A stretch of DNA of 64,000 nucleotides from Streptomyces sp. NBC_01260 (GTDB lineage Bacteria > Actinomycetota > Actinomycetes > Streptomycetales > Streptomycetaceae), in contig NZ_CP108464.1 in assembly GCF_036226405.1 (NCBI RefSeq), positions 6,944,001 through 7,008,000 of the forward strand, written 5' to 3'. Shown in pieces: positions 44,913-54,871 of this stretch. The notes under the pieces were generated by a model. That model searched no databases. It worked only from the letters and a program-made list of their open reading frames with translations, and had not been told where the DNA came from. Within the stretch, counting starts at the first letter, position 1. Each line of letters starts with the position of its first letter. The position numbers and the translations under genes were made by a program.

Positions 44913-46526
44913 TCAGCTCCTGCGGTCGCCGAGCACGGACTCGACACCGGCCCGGATCTCGTCCGTGGCCAGACCCCGGATCGTCAGCGTCGTCCGGCGC
45001 CGCAGCACGTCGTCCGCCGTCTCGGCCCACTCGTGGTCGCGCGCGTAGGCGACCTGCGCCCAGATCTCCGGCGCGTCCGGGTGGATGCGCTCGGCGAGCA
45101 CCGGGTTCTCGTTGGCCAGCCGGGCGATGTCGAAGGACAGCGAACCGTAGTGCGTGGCCAGGTGCCGTGCCGTGTCGGCGGACATCCGCGGTCCCGGGGT
45201 GCCGCCGTCGACCAGCAGCCGGTGCGCGACCGCGTTCGGGTTGGCGATACCGGGCAGCGGGAGCTTCTTCGGCAGCCGGGCCATCGGCTCCATGTCCTCG
45301 GCCAGCGGGTGCCCGGGGAGCGCGGCCAGCTTGTTCATCACCGTACGGCCGATGTGGCGGAACGTCGTCCACTTGCCGCCCGCCACCGACAGCATCCCGC
45401 CGCGGCCCTCCGTCACGACGGTCTCGCGCTTGGCCTTGGCGGTGCCGCCGGGACCTCCGGGCAGCACCCGCAGACCCGCGAAGGAGTACGTGATCAGATC
45501 GCGTGACAGCTGCTGGTCCCGGACCGAGAACGCCGCCTCGTCCAGGATCTGCGCGGTGTCCTTCTCGGTGACCGCGACATCCGCCGGATCGCCCTCGTAC
45601 TCCTCGTCCGTCGTGCCGAGCAGCAGCATGTCCTCCCACGGCAGGGCGAACGTGATCCGGTACTTGTCGATCGGAGTGGCGAGCGCGGCCTTCCACGGGC
45701 GGGTGCGCCTGAGCACGAGGTGCGCGCCCTTGGAGAGACGTATGGAGGGCGCCGCGTCCGGGTTCTCCATCTTCCGCAGGTGGTCGACCCACGGCCCGGT
45801 GGCGTTGAGCACCAGACGGGCGTTGATCCCGAACTCCGTGCCGTCCACGGAATCGCGCAGTTCGGCACCGGTCACCCGGCCCCTGGTGAAGCGGAGCCCG
45901 GTCACGGCGGCATGGTTGAGTACGGCGGCGCCCGCCTCGACGGCCGCGCGGACCGTCATCAGCGCCATCCGTGCGTCGTTCATCTGGTCGTCGCCGTAGA
46001 CCGCGACGGCCTTCAGGTTGTCGGTGCGCAGCTCCGGCACATCGCGCTGCGCCTTCGCCGGGCTGATCACATGGCCGACGCCGTCACCGAACGCGGAGAG
46101 CGCCGAGTACGCGAACACGCCCGCGCCGAGCTTGGCGGCGCCGTGCGGCCCGCCCTTGTAGACCGGCAGGTAGAAGGTGAGCGGGTTGGCGAGGTGCGGT
46201 GCGACCTGACGGGACACCGCACGCCGCTCGAAGTGGTTCTCCGCCACCAGCTTCACCGCGCCGGTCTGCAGGTAGCGCAGACCGCCGTGGAGCAGCTTGG
46301 AGGAGGCGGAGGAGGTGGCGCCGGCGAAGTCACCGGCGTCCACCAGAGCCACCCGCAGTCCGGACTGCGCGGCGTGCCAGGCGGTGGAGATGCCCAGGAT
46401 GCCGCCGCCGATCACCAGGAGGTCGTACGTTGCCTTGGAAAGCTGCTCCCGGGTCTCGGCGCGGCTCGGAAGGGAGCCGGAGGCCGGATGCGTCCCGAGG
46501 GCGGGGACGCTCTGCAGGGTGGTCAT
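44913..46526 (-). CDS. glpD: Glycerol-3-phosphate dehydrogenase (FAD)
   Basis: A 537-residue flavoprotein (EC 1.1.5.3). The N-terminal FAD-binding Rossmann motif is LLVIGGGILGISTAWHAAQSGL, followed by GDFAGATSSASSKLLHGGLRYL, and the C-terminal DAO_C domain ends with a helical cap (RRRTTLTIRGL). It oxidises glycerol-3-phosphate to dihydroxyacetone phosphate, feeding electrons to the quinone pool. It is the last gene of the glycerol operon (gylB in S. coelicolor), 5 bp after glpK. The ATG at 46526 has GAGGAG 8 nt upstream; a longer frame runs into glpK. Confidence 0.95.
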   Translation of the reverse strand: MTTLQSVPALGTHPASGSLPSRAETREQLSKATYDLLVIGGGILGISTAWHAAQSGLRVALVDAGDFAGATSSASSKLLHGGLRYLQTGAVKLVAENHFERRAVSRQVAPHLANPLTFYLPVYKGGPHGAAKLGAGVFAYSALSAFGDGVGHVISPAKAQRDVPELRTDNLKAVAVYGDDQMNDARMALMTVRAAVEAGAAVLNHAAVTGLRFTRGRVTGAELRDSVDGTEFGINARLVLNATGPWVDHLRKMENPDAAPSIRLSKGAHLVLRRTRPWKAALATPIDKYRITFALPWEDMLLLGTTDEEYEGDPADVAVTEKDTAQILDEAAFSVRDQQLSRDLITYSFAGLRVLPGGPGGTAKAKRETVVTEGRGGMLSVAGGKWTTFRHIGRTVMNKLAALPGHPLAEDMEPMARLPKKLPLPGIANPNAVAHRLLVDGGTPGPRMSADTARHLATHYGSLSFDIARLANENPVLAERIHPDAPEIWAQVAYARDHEWAETADDVLRRRTTLTIRGLATDEIRAGVESVLGDRRS

Positions 46527-46531
46527 GTTCT

Positions 46532-48073
<1,542 letters not shown>

Positions 48074-48128
48074 GGTGTGCTCCCGGAGGTCTGTGAGGTC
48101 TTGGGGTTACGGCTCTGGGCTCTGTGGT

Positions 48129-48920
48129 TCAGGCGAAGGCGAGGTTGTAGAGCCCGCCCGCGAGCGCGCCGCCGATGAGGGGGCCGACGACCGGGATCCA
48201 GGCGTAGCCCCAGTCGGAACCGCCCTTGTTCGGCAGCGGAAGCAGCGCGTGCACGATACGCGGACCGAGGTCGCGGACCGGGTTGATCGCGTAGCCCGTC
48301 GGGCCGCCGAGCGAGAGGCCGATGGCGACGACGACCAGGGAGGTGATCAGCGCGCCGAGCGTGCCGAGGCCGTTGCCGTTGTCGTTGAGGCCCTGGGTGA
48401 GGATCGCCAGGACCAGCACGACCGTGGCGATGACCTCGGTGACGACGTTCTGCACGGCGTTGCGGATCTCGGGGCCCGTCGAGAAGACGCCGAGCACCGG
48501 TCCGGCCTTGGGGGCCGCCGCCGGGTCGACCATGCCCTCTTCACCCGTATGGGCCTTGAGGACCTCCGGATCCGTCAGATGCGCCCGGAACTGTCCGTAG
48601 TAGGTCAGCCAGACCAGGACCGCGCCGATCATCGCGCCGAGGAGCTCGGAGGCGAGGTAGAGCGGTACGTCGCTCCACTTGGTGCCGCCCTCGATCGCGA
48701 GACCGATGGTGACGGCCGGGTTGAGATGCGCGCCGGAGACGCCGCCGGCCAGATATGCGCCGGTCAGAACCGCGAAACCCCAACCGAAAGTGATCGCGAG
48801 CCAGCCGGCGTTGTGCGCCTTCGAATGCTTCAGCGTGACGGCGGCACAGACACCGGCGCCGAGCAGGATGAGTACGGCGGTACCGATGGTCTCGCCGATG
48901 AAGATGTCGGAGCTGGACAC
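48129..48920 (-). CDS. glpF: Glycerol facilitator (aquaglyceroporin)
   Basis: A 263-residue MIP channel with six transmembrane helices. The first half-helix motif is standard ([13 protein letters not shown]). The second reads [11 protein letters not shown], Asn213-Pro214-Val215 instead of the usual NPA; the following Arg and Asp of glycerol channels are kept. It is the first gene of the glycerol operon (gylC in S. coelicolor), downstream of gylR, with a candidate GylR operator 125 bp upstream. Confidence 0.94.
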   Translation of the reverse strand: MSSSDIFIGETIGTAVLILLGAGVCAAVTLKHSKAHNAGWLAITFGWGFAVLTGAYLAGGVSGAHLNPAVTIGLAIEGGTKWSDVPLYLASELLGAMIGAVLVWLTYYGQFRAHLTDPEVLKAHTGEEGMVDPAAAPKAGPVLGVFSTGPEIRNAVQNVVTEVIATVVLVLAILTQGLNDNGNGLGTLGALITSLVVVAIGLSLGGPTGYAINPVRDLGPRIVHALLPLPNKGGSDWGYAWIPVVGPLIGGALAGGLYNLAFA

Positions 48921-49044
48921 CCGCGACTCCTTTGTCCTTCGTCCAGGAAGCCGAACCCCGGGTCCCTCCGGTGGTCCGCGCCCTCAGGTGAGGGCGATAC
49001 CGGCCCTTGGCACTGTCACACCCTAACTCTTGTTTCCGTTAAGT

Positions 49045-49059
49045 GTTCGGCAATGCCGA
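49045..49059. promoter_or_regulatory. Candidate GylR operator at the glpFKD promoter
   Basis: GTTCGGCAATGCCGA contains the perfect palindrome TCGGCA-A-TGCCGA (49047-49059). The same 15-mer with two changes lies upstream of gylR (49947-49961). It is placed about 125 bp before the glpF start. Confidence 0.7.
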
Positions 49060-49159
49060 CCGATGAACGGCAGTGTTTCTCCCAGGTGAATGAGGCGTCA
49101 AGGGGTCTGTGGCCTACAACTCGATTGAGCCGCTCGGCACCGGTGATTTTGCGGGAGGC

Positions 49160-49924
49160 TCAGAAGCGCCTGGCGCCCAGGTCCCGGGAGACCGCACGGG
49201 CGCAGTCCCGTACCGCCGCTATCAGATCGGGCCGCAGCTCGCCGCCCGCGCGGACCCGCTCCACCGCGCCGGTCACGGCCACGGCGCCGACCGGCATCCG
49301 GCGCCGGTCGTGGATCGGGGCGGCCACCGCGGCCACCCCCTCCCAGGTCTCCTCCATGTCGGCCGCCCAGCCGCGCGCGCGGATCAGGTCGAGCATCGAC
49401 TCGAACTCCTCCGGATCGGTGACGGTGCGGGGCGTGAAGGACTGCCGCTCGGCCTCCATGGCTTCCGTGTGCGCCACCGGGTCGTAGGCCGCCAGTACCT
49501 TGCCCAGGGCCGTTGAGTGCAGTGGCTGCATGGCCCCGACCTCCAGGACCTGTCGGCTGTCGTCGGGCCGGAAGACGTGATGGACGATGAGGACGCCCCG
49601 CTGGTGCAGGACGCCCAGATGGACGCTCTCGCCGCTGGAGCGGGCCAGGTCGTCCGTCCAGACCAGCGCGCGGGCCCGCAGCTCGTGGACGTCCAGATAG
49701 CTGTTGCCCAGCCGCAGCAGCTCGGCGCCGAGCTGATAGCGGCCGGAGGCGGCGTCCTGCTCGACGAAACCCTCGTGCTGGAGCGTGCGCAGGATGCCGT
49801 GTGCGGTGCCCTTGGCCAGGCCCAGCGAGGAGGCGATGTCGGAGAGCCCCAGTCGCCGCTCGCCGCCCGCCAGCAGTCGCAGCATCGCGGCCGCCCGCTC
49901 CAGCGACTGGATGTTCTTGGCCAT
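49160..49924 (-). CDS. gylR: IclR-family glycerol operon regulator
   Basis: A 254-residue regulator, the same length as S. coelicolor GylR. The N-terminal winged helix is AKNIQSLERAAAMLRLLAGGERRLGLSDIASSLGLAKGTAHGILRTLQHEGFV. The IclR effector domain follows (GAMQPLHSTALGKVLAAYDP, WAADMEETWEGVAAVAAPI). It lies directly upstream of glpF in the same direction. GylR represses its own gene and the operon, with glycerol-3-phosphate as inducer in S. coelicolor. GGAGGAG precedes the ATG. Confidence 0.93.
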   Translation of the reverse strand: MAKNIQSLERAAAMLRLLAGGERRLGLSDIASSLGLAKGTAHGILRTLQHEGFVEQDAASGRYQLGAELLRLGNSYLDVHELRARALVWTDDLARSSGESVHLGVLHQRGVLIVHHVFRPDDSRQVLEVGAMQPLHSTALGKVLAAYDPVAHTEAMEAERQSFTPRTVTDPEEFESMLDLIRARGWAADMEETWEGVAAVAAPIHDRRRMPVGAVAVTGAVERVRAGGELRPDLIAAVRDCARAVSRDLGARRF

Positions 49925-49946
49925 CGCGCCGTACTCCTCCACTGTG

Positions 49947-49963
49947 GTTCGACAATGCTGAAC
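49947..49963. promoter_or_regulatory. Candidate GylR autoregulatory operator
   Basis: GTTCGACAATGCTGAAC is a near-perfect palindrome (outer GTTC/GAAC exact) 23 bp upstream of the gylR start. It matches the site before glpF at 13 of 15 bases. Confidence 0.7.
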
Positions 49964-50162
49964 AGTATCGGTCCATGCCGACCCGTGCTCGATCGCAGGG
50001 GATTCCGCAGCACCCCGCCGGTCCCGCCGGCCCCCTGAACAGCATGCAGTCCGATTCGTGGGACAGAGTGACGGCCCGGGACGCAGCCCGGCTACCCTGG
50101 CCAGGTGCGCCTTCCGCCGAAGCCGCAAAGCCGACAGCCGTCGCATCCCAGGGAGTACATCC

Positions 50163-53100
50163 ATGGCCTCGTCGCCGACCCCTTCCGCCGACAGCCGGAC
50201 CCGATCCGCAGCCCTCCGTGAGGCGCTCGCCACCCGAGTGGTGGTGGCCGACGGTGCCATGGGCACCATGCTCCAGGCGCAGGACCCCACGCTCGATGAC
50301 TTCGAGAACCTCGAAGGCTGCAACGAGATCCTGAACCTCACCCGCCCCGACATCGTGCGCTCCGTGCACGAGGAGTACTTCGCGGTCGGTGTGGACTGCG
50401 TGGAGACGAACACCTTCGGCGCCAACACCGCGGCGCTCGGCGAGTACGACATTCCCGAGCGGGTCCACGAGCTGTCCGAGTCCGGCGCGCGCATCGCCCG
50501 CGAGGTCGCCGACGAGTTCACCGCCTCCACCGGACAGCAGCGCTGGGTACTCGGCTCCATGGGCCCCGGGACGAAGCTGCCGACACTCGGCCACGCCCCG
50601 TACGTGAAGCTCCGCGACGGATTCCAGCAGAACGCCGAGGGGCTGATCGCGGGCGGCGCGGACGCGCTCATCGTCGAGACGACCCAGGACCTCCTGCAGA
50701 CCAAGGCCGGCATCCTGGGCGCGCGGCGCGCGCTGGAGGCCCTGGGCAGCGACCTGCCGCTGCTGGTCTCGCTGGCCTTCGAGACGACCGGGACGATGCT
50801 GCTCGGCTCGGAGATCGGCGCTGCCCTGACGGCCCTGGAGCCGCTCGGCGTCGACATGATCGGCCTGAACTGCTCGACCGGACCGGCCGAGATGAGCGAG
50901 CACCTGCGCTACCTCACGCGCCACTCCCGTATCCCACTGCTCTGTATGCCCAACGCCGGACTGCCGGTCCTGACCAAGGACGGCGCGCACTTCCCGCTCG
51001 GCCCCGAGGGACTCGCCGACGCCCAGGAGACGTTCGTCCAGGAGTACGGGCTCTCGCTGGTCGGAGGCTGCTGCGGTACGACCCCGGAGCATCTGCGCCA
51101 GGTCGTCGACCGCGTCCGCGGCTCCGCCCTCACCACCCGCGACCCGCGCCCGGAGCCCGGCGCCGCGTCCCTCTACCAGACCGTCCCGTTCCGCCAGGAC
51201 ACCTCGTACCTCGCGATCGGTGAGCGTACGAACGCCAACGGCTCGAAGAAGTTCCGCGAGGCCATGCTGGAAGCCCGCTGGGACGACTGCGTGGAGATGG
51301 CCCGCGACCAGATCCGCGAGGGCGCGCACATGCTCGACCTCTGCGTCGACTACGTGGGCCGCGACGGCGTCGCCGACATGGAGGAGCTGGCCGGACGGTT
51401 CGCCACCGCCTCCACGCTCCCGATCGTGCTCGACTCCACCGAGCTGCCCGTGCTGCGGGCCGGCCTGGAGAAGCTCGGCGGCCGCGCGGTCCTCAACTCG
51501 GTCAACTACGAGGACGGCGACGGACCCGAGTCGCGCTTCGGCCAGGTCACCCGGCTCGCCGCCGAGCACGGCGCGGCCCTGATCGCGCTGACCATCGACG
51601 AGGAGGGCCAGGCCCGCACCGTCGAGCACAAGGTCGCCATCGCGGAGCGCCTCATCGAGGACCTGACCGGCAACTGGGGCATCCAGGAGTCGGACATCCT
51701 CATCGACTGCCTCACCTTCACCATCTGCACCGGCCAGGAGGAGTCGCGGGGCGATGGCATCGCGACGATCGGGGCGATCCGCGAGCTGAAGAAGCGCCAC
51801 CCCGATGTCCAGACCACACTCGGACTGTCGAACATCTCCTTCGGCCTCAATCCGGCCGCCCGCGTCGTGCTCAACTCCGTCTTCCTCGACGAGTGCGTCA
51901 AGGCCGGACTCGACTCCGCGATCGTGCACGCGTCGAAGATCCTGCCGATCGCCCGGCTGGAGGAGGAGCAGGCGAAGGTAGCCCTCGACCTGATCTACGA
52001 CCGCCGCTCCGAGGGCTACGACCCCCTGCAGAAGCTCATGGCGCTCTTCGAGGGCGTCAACATGAAGTCGATGAAGGCGGGCAGGGCCGAGGAACTCCTC
52101 GCGCTGCCGCTCGACGAGCGCCTCCAGCGCCGCATCATCGACGGCGAGAAGAACGGCCTGGAGGCCGACCTCGACGAGGCGCTCCGGAGCCGCCCGGCCC
52201 TCGACATCGTCAACGACACCCTGCTGGAGGGCATGAAGGTCGTCGGTGAACTCTTCGGCTCGGGCCAGATGCAGCTGCCGTTCGTGCTCCAGTCCGCCGA
52301 GGTCATGAAGACCGCGGTGGCCCACCTGGAACCGCACATGGAGAAGTCGGACGCCGAGGGCAAGGGCACCATCGTCCTGGCCACCGTCCGCGGCGACGTC
52401 CACGACATCGGCAAGAACCTCGTCGACATCATCCTGTCGAACAACGGGTTCAACGTCGTCAACATCGGCATCAAGCAGCCGGTCTCCGCGATCCTGGACG
52501 CCGCCGAGGAACACCGGGCCGACGTCATCGGCATGTCCGGCCTCCTGGTCAAGTCCACCGTGATCATGAAGGAGAACCTCCAGGAGCTGAACCAGCGCAA
52601 GCTGGCCGCCGACTACCCGGTGATCCTCGGCGGCGCCGCCCTCACCCGCGCCTACGTGGAGCAGGACCTGCACGAGATCTACGAGGGCGAGGTCCGCTAC
52701 GCCCGCGACGCCTTCGAGGGGCTGCGCCTGATGGACGCGCTCATCGCGGTCAAGCGCGGTGTCCCGGGCGCCACCCTGCCCGAGCTCAAGCAGCGCCGGG
52801 TGCCCAAGCACGACACGCCCGCACCTGAGGCCGAGGAGACCCAGGAGGGCGTCCGCTCCGACGTGGCCGTCGACAACCCGGTCCCCACCCCGCCGTTCTG
52901 GGGCACCCGGGTCGTCAAGGGCATCCAGCTCAAGGAGTACGCCTCCTGGCTCGACGAAGGAGCCCTCTTCAAGGGCCAATGGGGCCTCAAGCAGGCCCGC
53001 GCCGGTGACGGACCGACGTACGAGGAACTGGCCGAGACCGAGGGCCGCCCGCACCTGCGCGGCTGGCTGGACAAGCTGCACACGGAGAACCTGCTGGAGG

Positions 53101-53675
53101 CCGCCGTCGTCTACGGCTACTTCCCCTGCGTCTCCAAGGGCGACGACCTGATCCTGCTGCACGAGGACGGCTCGGAGCGCACCCGCTTCACCTTCCCGCG
53201 CCAGCGCCGCGGCCGCCGCCTGTGCCTCGCGGACTTCTTCCGTCCGGAGGAGTCCGGCGAGACGGACGTGATCGGCCTCCAGGTCGTCACCGTCGGCTCG
53301 AAGATCGGCGGCGAGACCGCCAAGCTCTTCGAGGCCAACGCCTACCGGGACTACCTGGAGCTGCACGGGCTCTCCGTCCAGCTGGCCGAGGCGCTCGCCG
53401 AGTACTGGCACGCCCGGGTCCGCTCGGAGCTGGGCTTCGCCGGCGAGGACCCGGCCGAGGTCGAGGACATGTTCGCCCTGAAGTACCGGGGCGCGCGCTT
53501 CTCCCTGGGCTACGGCGCCTGCCCGGATCTGGAGGACCGGGCGAAGATCGCCGACCTGCTCCAGCCCGAGCGGATCGGCGTGCACCTCTCCGAGGAGTTC
53601 CAGCTCCACCCCGAGCAGTCCACCGACGCGATCGTCATCCACCACCCCGAAGCGAAGTACTTCAACGCGCGGTAA
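50163..53675 (+). CDS. metH: Cobalamin-dependent methionine synthase
   Basis: A 1170-residue enzyme (EC 2.1.1.13). Homocysteine domain (about 15-320) has zinc cysteines in GLNCSTGP and GGCCGTTPEH. The methyltetrahydrofolate TIM barrel follows (about 345-620). The cobalamin domain carries DVHDIGKNL with the axial ligand His747, and the activation (AdoMet-binding) domain ends the protein. It transfers a methyl group from methyltetrahydrofolate to homocysteine. ATG 50163 has GGGAG about 10 nt upstream. I see no cobalamin riboswitch B12 box in the 240-bp upstream gap. Confidence 0.97.
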   Translation: MASSPTPSADSRTRSAALREALATRVVVADGAMGTMLQAQDPTLDDFENLEGCNEILNLTRPDIVRSVHEEYFAVGVDCVETNTFGANTAALGEYDIPERVHELSESGARIAREVADEFTASTGQQRWVLGSMGPGTKLPTLGHAPYVKLRDGFQQNAEGLIAGGADALIVETTQDLLQTKAGILGARRALEALGSDLPLLVSLAFETTGTMLLGSEIGAALTALEPLGVDMIGLNCSTGPAEMSEHLRYLTRHSRIPLLCMPNAGLPVLTKDGAHFPLGPEGLADAQETFVQEYGLSLVGGCCGTTPEHLRQVVDRVRGSALTTRDPRPEPGAASLYQTVPFRQDTSYLAIGERTNANGSKKFREAMLEARWDDCVEMARDQIREGAHMLDLCVDYVGRDGVADMEELAGRFATASTLPIVLDSTELPVLRAGLEKLGGRAVLNSVNYEDGDGPESRFGQVTRLAAEHGAALIALTIDEEGQARTVEHKVAIAERLIEDLTGNWGIQESDILIDCLTFTICTGQEESRGDGIATIGAIRELKKRHPDVQTTLGLSNISFGLNPAARVVLNSVFLDECVKAGLDSAIVHASKILPIARLEEEQAKVALDLIYDRRSEGYDPLQKLMALFEGVNMKSMKAGRAEELLALPLDERLQRRIIDGEKNGLEADLDEALRSRPALDIVNDTLLEGMKVVGELFGSGQMQLPFVLQSAEVMKTAVAHLEPHMEKSDAEGKGTIVLATVRGDVHDIGKNLVDIILSNNGFNVVNIGIKQPVSAILDAAEEHRADVIGMSGLLVKSTVIMKENLQELNQRKLAADYPVILGGAALTRAYVEQDLHEIYEGEVRYARDAFEGLRLMDALIAVKRGVPGATLPELKQRRVPKHDTPAPEAEETQEGVRSDVAVDNPVPTPPFWGTRVVKGIQLKEYASWLDEGALFKGQWGLKQARAGDGPTYEELAETEGRPHLRGWLDKLHTENLLEAAVVYGYFPCVSKGDDLILLHEDGSERTRFTFPRQRRGRRLCLADFFRPEESGETDVIGLQVVTVGSKIGGETAKLFEANAYRDYLELHGLSVQLAEALAEYWHARVRSELGFAGEDPAEVEDMFALKYRGARFSLGYGACPDLEDRAKIADLLQPERIGVHLSEEFQLHPEQSTDAIVIHHPEAKYFNAR

Positions 53676-53696
53676 GACGCCGTTCAACGCGCGGTA
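53661..53696. repeat. 14-bp direct repeat duplicating the metH end
   Basis: TTCAACGCGCGGTA occurs at 53661-53674, covering the last codons and stop of metH (TAA), and again at 53683-53696 (followed by G, making TAG). The second copy is out of the gene. It looks like a small tandem duplication. Confidence 0.8.
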
Positions 53697-53795
53697 GCGG
53701 GACGAGTCGTACACTGGTCGGTCCAGTGCAGGCCGGTCGCCCTCCCTCCGGGGAGCGGTGGCCGGCCTTCTCGCCCCTCATGAAAGGTGTGCCGG

Positions 53796-54497
53796 ATGAC
53801 CAGTACGATTTCCGCGTCCCTGACCCGTACGGCCGAGGGTGCGGCCCTGCAGGCCGTGTTTCTCGACATGGACGGCACCCTGGTGGACACCGAGGGGTTC
53901 TGGTGGGACGTCGAGGTGGAGGTCTTCGCGGACCTCGGGCACCCGCTGGACGAGGCGTGGCGGGACGTGGTGGTCGGCGGCCCGATGACCCGCAGCGCCG
54001 GGTACCTGATCGACTCCACCGGTGCCGACATCACGCTTGCCGAGCTGACCGTGCTGCTCAACGACCGCTTCGAGAAGCGCATCGGCCTCGGTGTGCCACT
54101 GATGCCGGGCGCGGCCCGGCTGCTCGCCGAACTGGGCAGGCACGAGATCCCCACCGCTCTGGTCTCGGCCTCGCACCGGCGGATCATCGACCGGGTGCTT
54201 GACTCCGTGGGCCACCACCATTTCGCGCTGACCGTCGCGGGCGACGAGGTCACCCGGACGAAGCCGCACCCGGAGCCGTATCTCACCGCGGCGAGCGGCT
54301 TCGGGGCCGACCCGCGGCTCTGTGCGGTCATCGAGGACACCGCGACCGGGGTGGCCGCGGCGGAGGCGGCCGGATGCCGGGTGGTCGCCGTGCCGTCGGT
54401 GTCACCGATCGCGCCCGCCGCCGGCCGGGTCGTCGTGAGTTCCCTCGAGGAAGTCGATCTCGCATTTCTCAGGGGTCTGGTCACGGGAATGCGTTGA
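53796..54497 (+). CDS. HAD-superfamily phosphatase (beta-phosphoglucomutase-like)
   Basis: A 233-residue hydrolase, subfamily IA. Motif I is VFLDMDGTLVDTEGFWW, motif II is TALVSASHR (Ser), motif III lysine is in RTKPHPEPYL and motif IV is VIEDTATGVAAAEAAG. It probably dephosphorylates a sugar phosphate or nucleotide; the substrate is unknown. A -10-like TACACT lies in the gap after metH, so it may have its own promoter. GAAAGGTG precedes the ATG. Confidence 0.9.
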   Translation: MTSTISASLTRTAEGAALQAVFLDMDGTLVDTEGFWWDVEVEVFADLGHPLDEAWRDVVVGGPMTRSAGYLIDSTGADITLAELTVLLNDRFEKRIGLGVPLMPGAARLLAELGRHEIPTALVSASHRRIIDRVLDSVGHHHFALTVAGDEVTRTKPHPEPYLTAASGFGADPRLCAVIEDTATGVAAAEAAGCRVVAVPSVSPIAPAAGRVVVSSLEEVDLAFLRGLVTGMR

Positions 54498-54871
54498 GCC
54501 GCACACCGAGAGTGCTGCTGTGAATGAACAGAAAAACTCTCGGCGTCGGACCGTGCTTTTTCTGTCGCGCTTATGTAAGCGAGGCGGGTGCATGTCAATA
54601 CCTGAAAGTGTTCACCGAGGCGTTCATTGAGTGACCTTCATCACCCTTTTGGTCGCCGATATGTTCGCGGGATTCGCTTGACTGTCCGTTTTGACGTACC
54701 CAAGTGTCCCGGTTCATGAATCCCTGTACGAATCATTCCGGTATCTCGGAATGGGCTCGCCATGCATTCCCGTCGCCATCCGATTACGCACCGGGCTTCA
54801 CCGGCCCGGCCATGCCGATGGGGCCTACTAATGTCGTTTTCTCCATGACCGGATGAGGGAGAACGTCCAGG
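54498..54871. other. 374-bp intergenic region, lower GC, with two inverted repeats
   Basis: No gene is seen. CCGAGAGT (54506-54513) and ACTCTCGG (54536-54543) form a hairpin with a 22-nt loop just after the HAD gene, likely its terminator. CATTCCG-N6-CGGAATG (54734-54753) is a second inverted repeat about 120 bp before the peptide-binding gene and may be an operator. The stretch is richer in A and T than its neighbours. Confidence 0.55.

Noticed and set aside
49925..50162. Possible cobalamin or SAH riboswitch before metH.
   Set aside because: No B12 box or recognisable conserved core was found in the 240 bp, most of which is the gylR promoter.
49098..53714. A minus-strand open frame of more than 1500 codons opposite metH.
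   Set aside because: It mirrors metH, has no family similarity, and comes from third-position GC bias.
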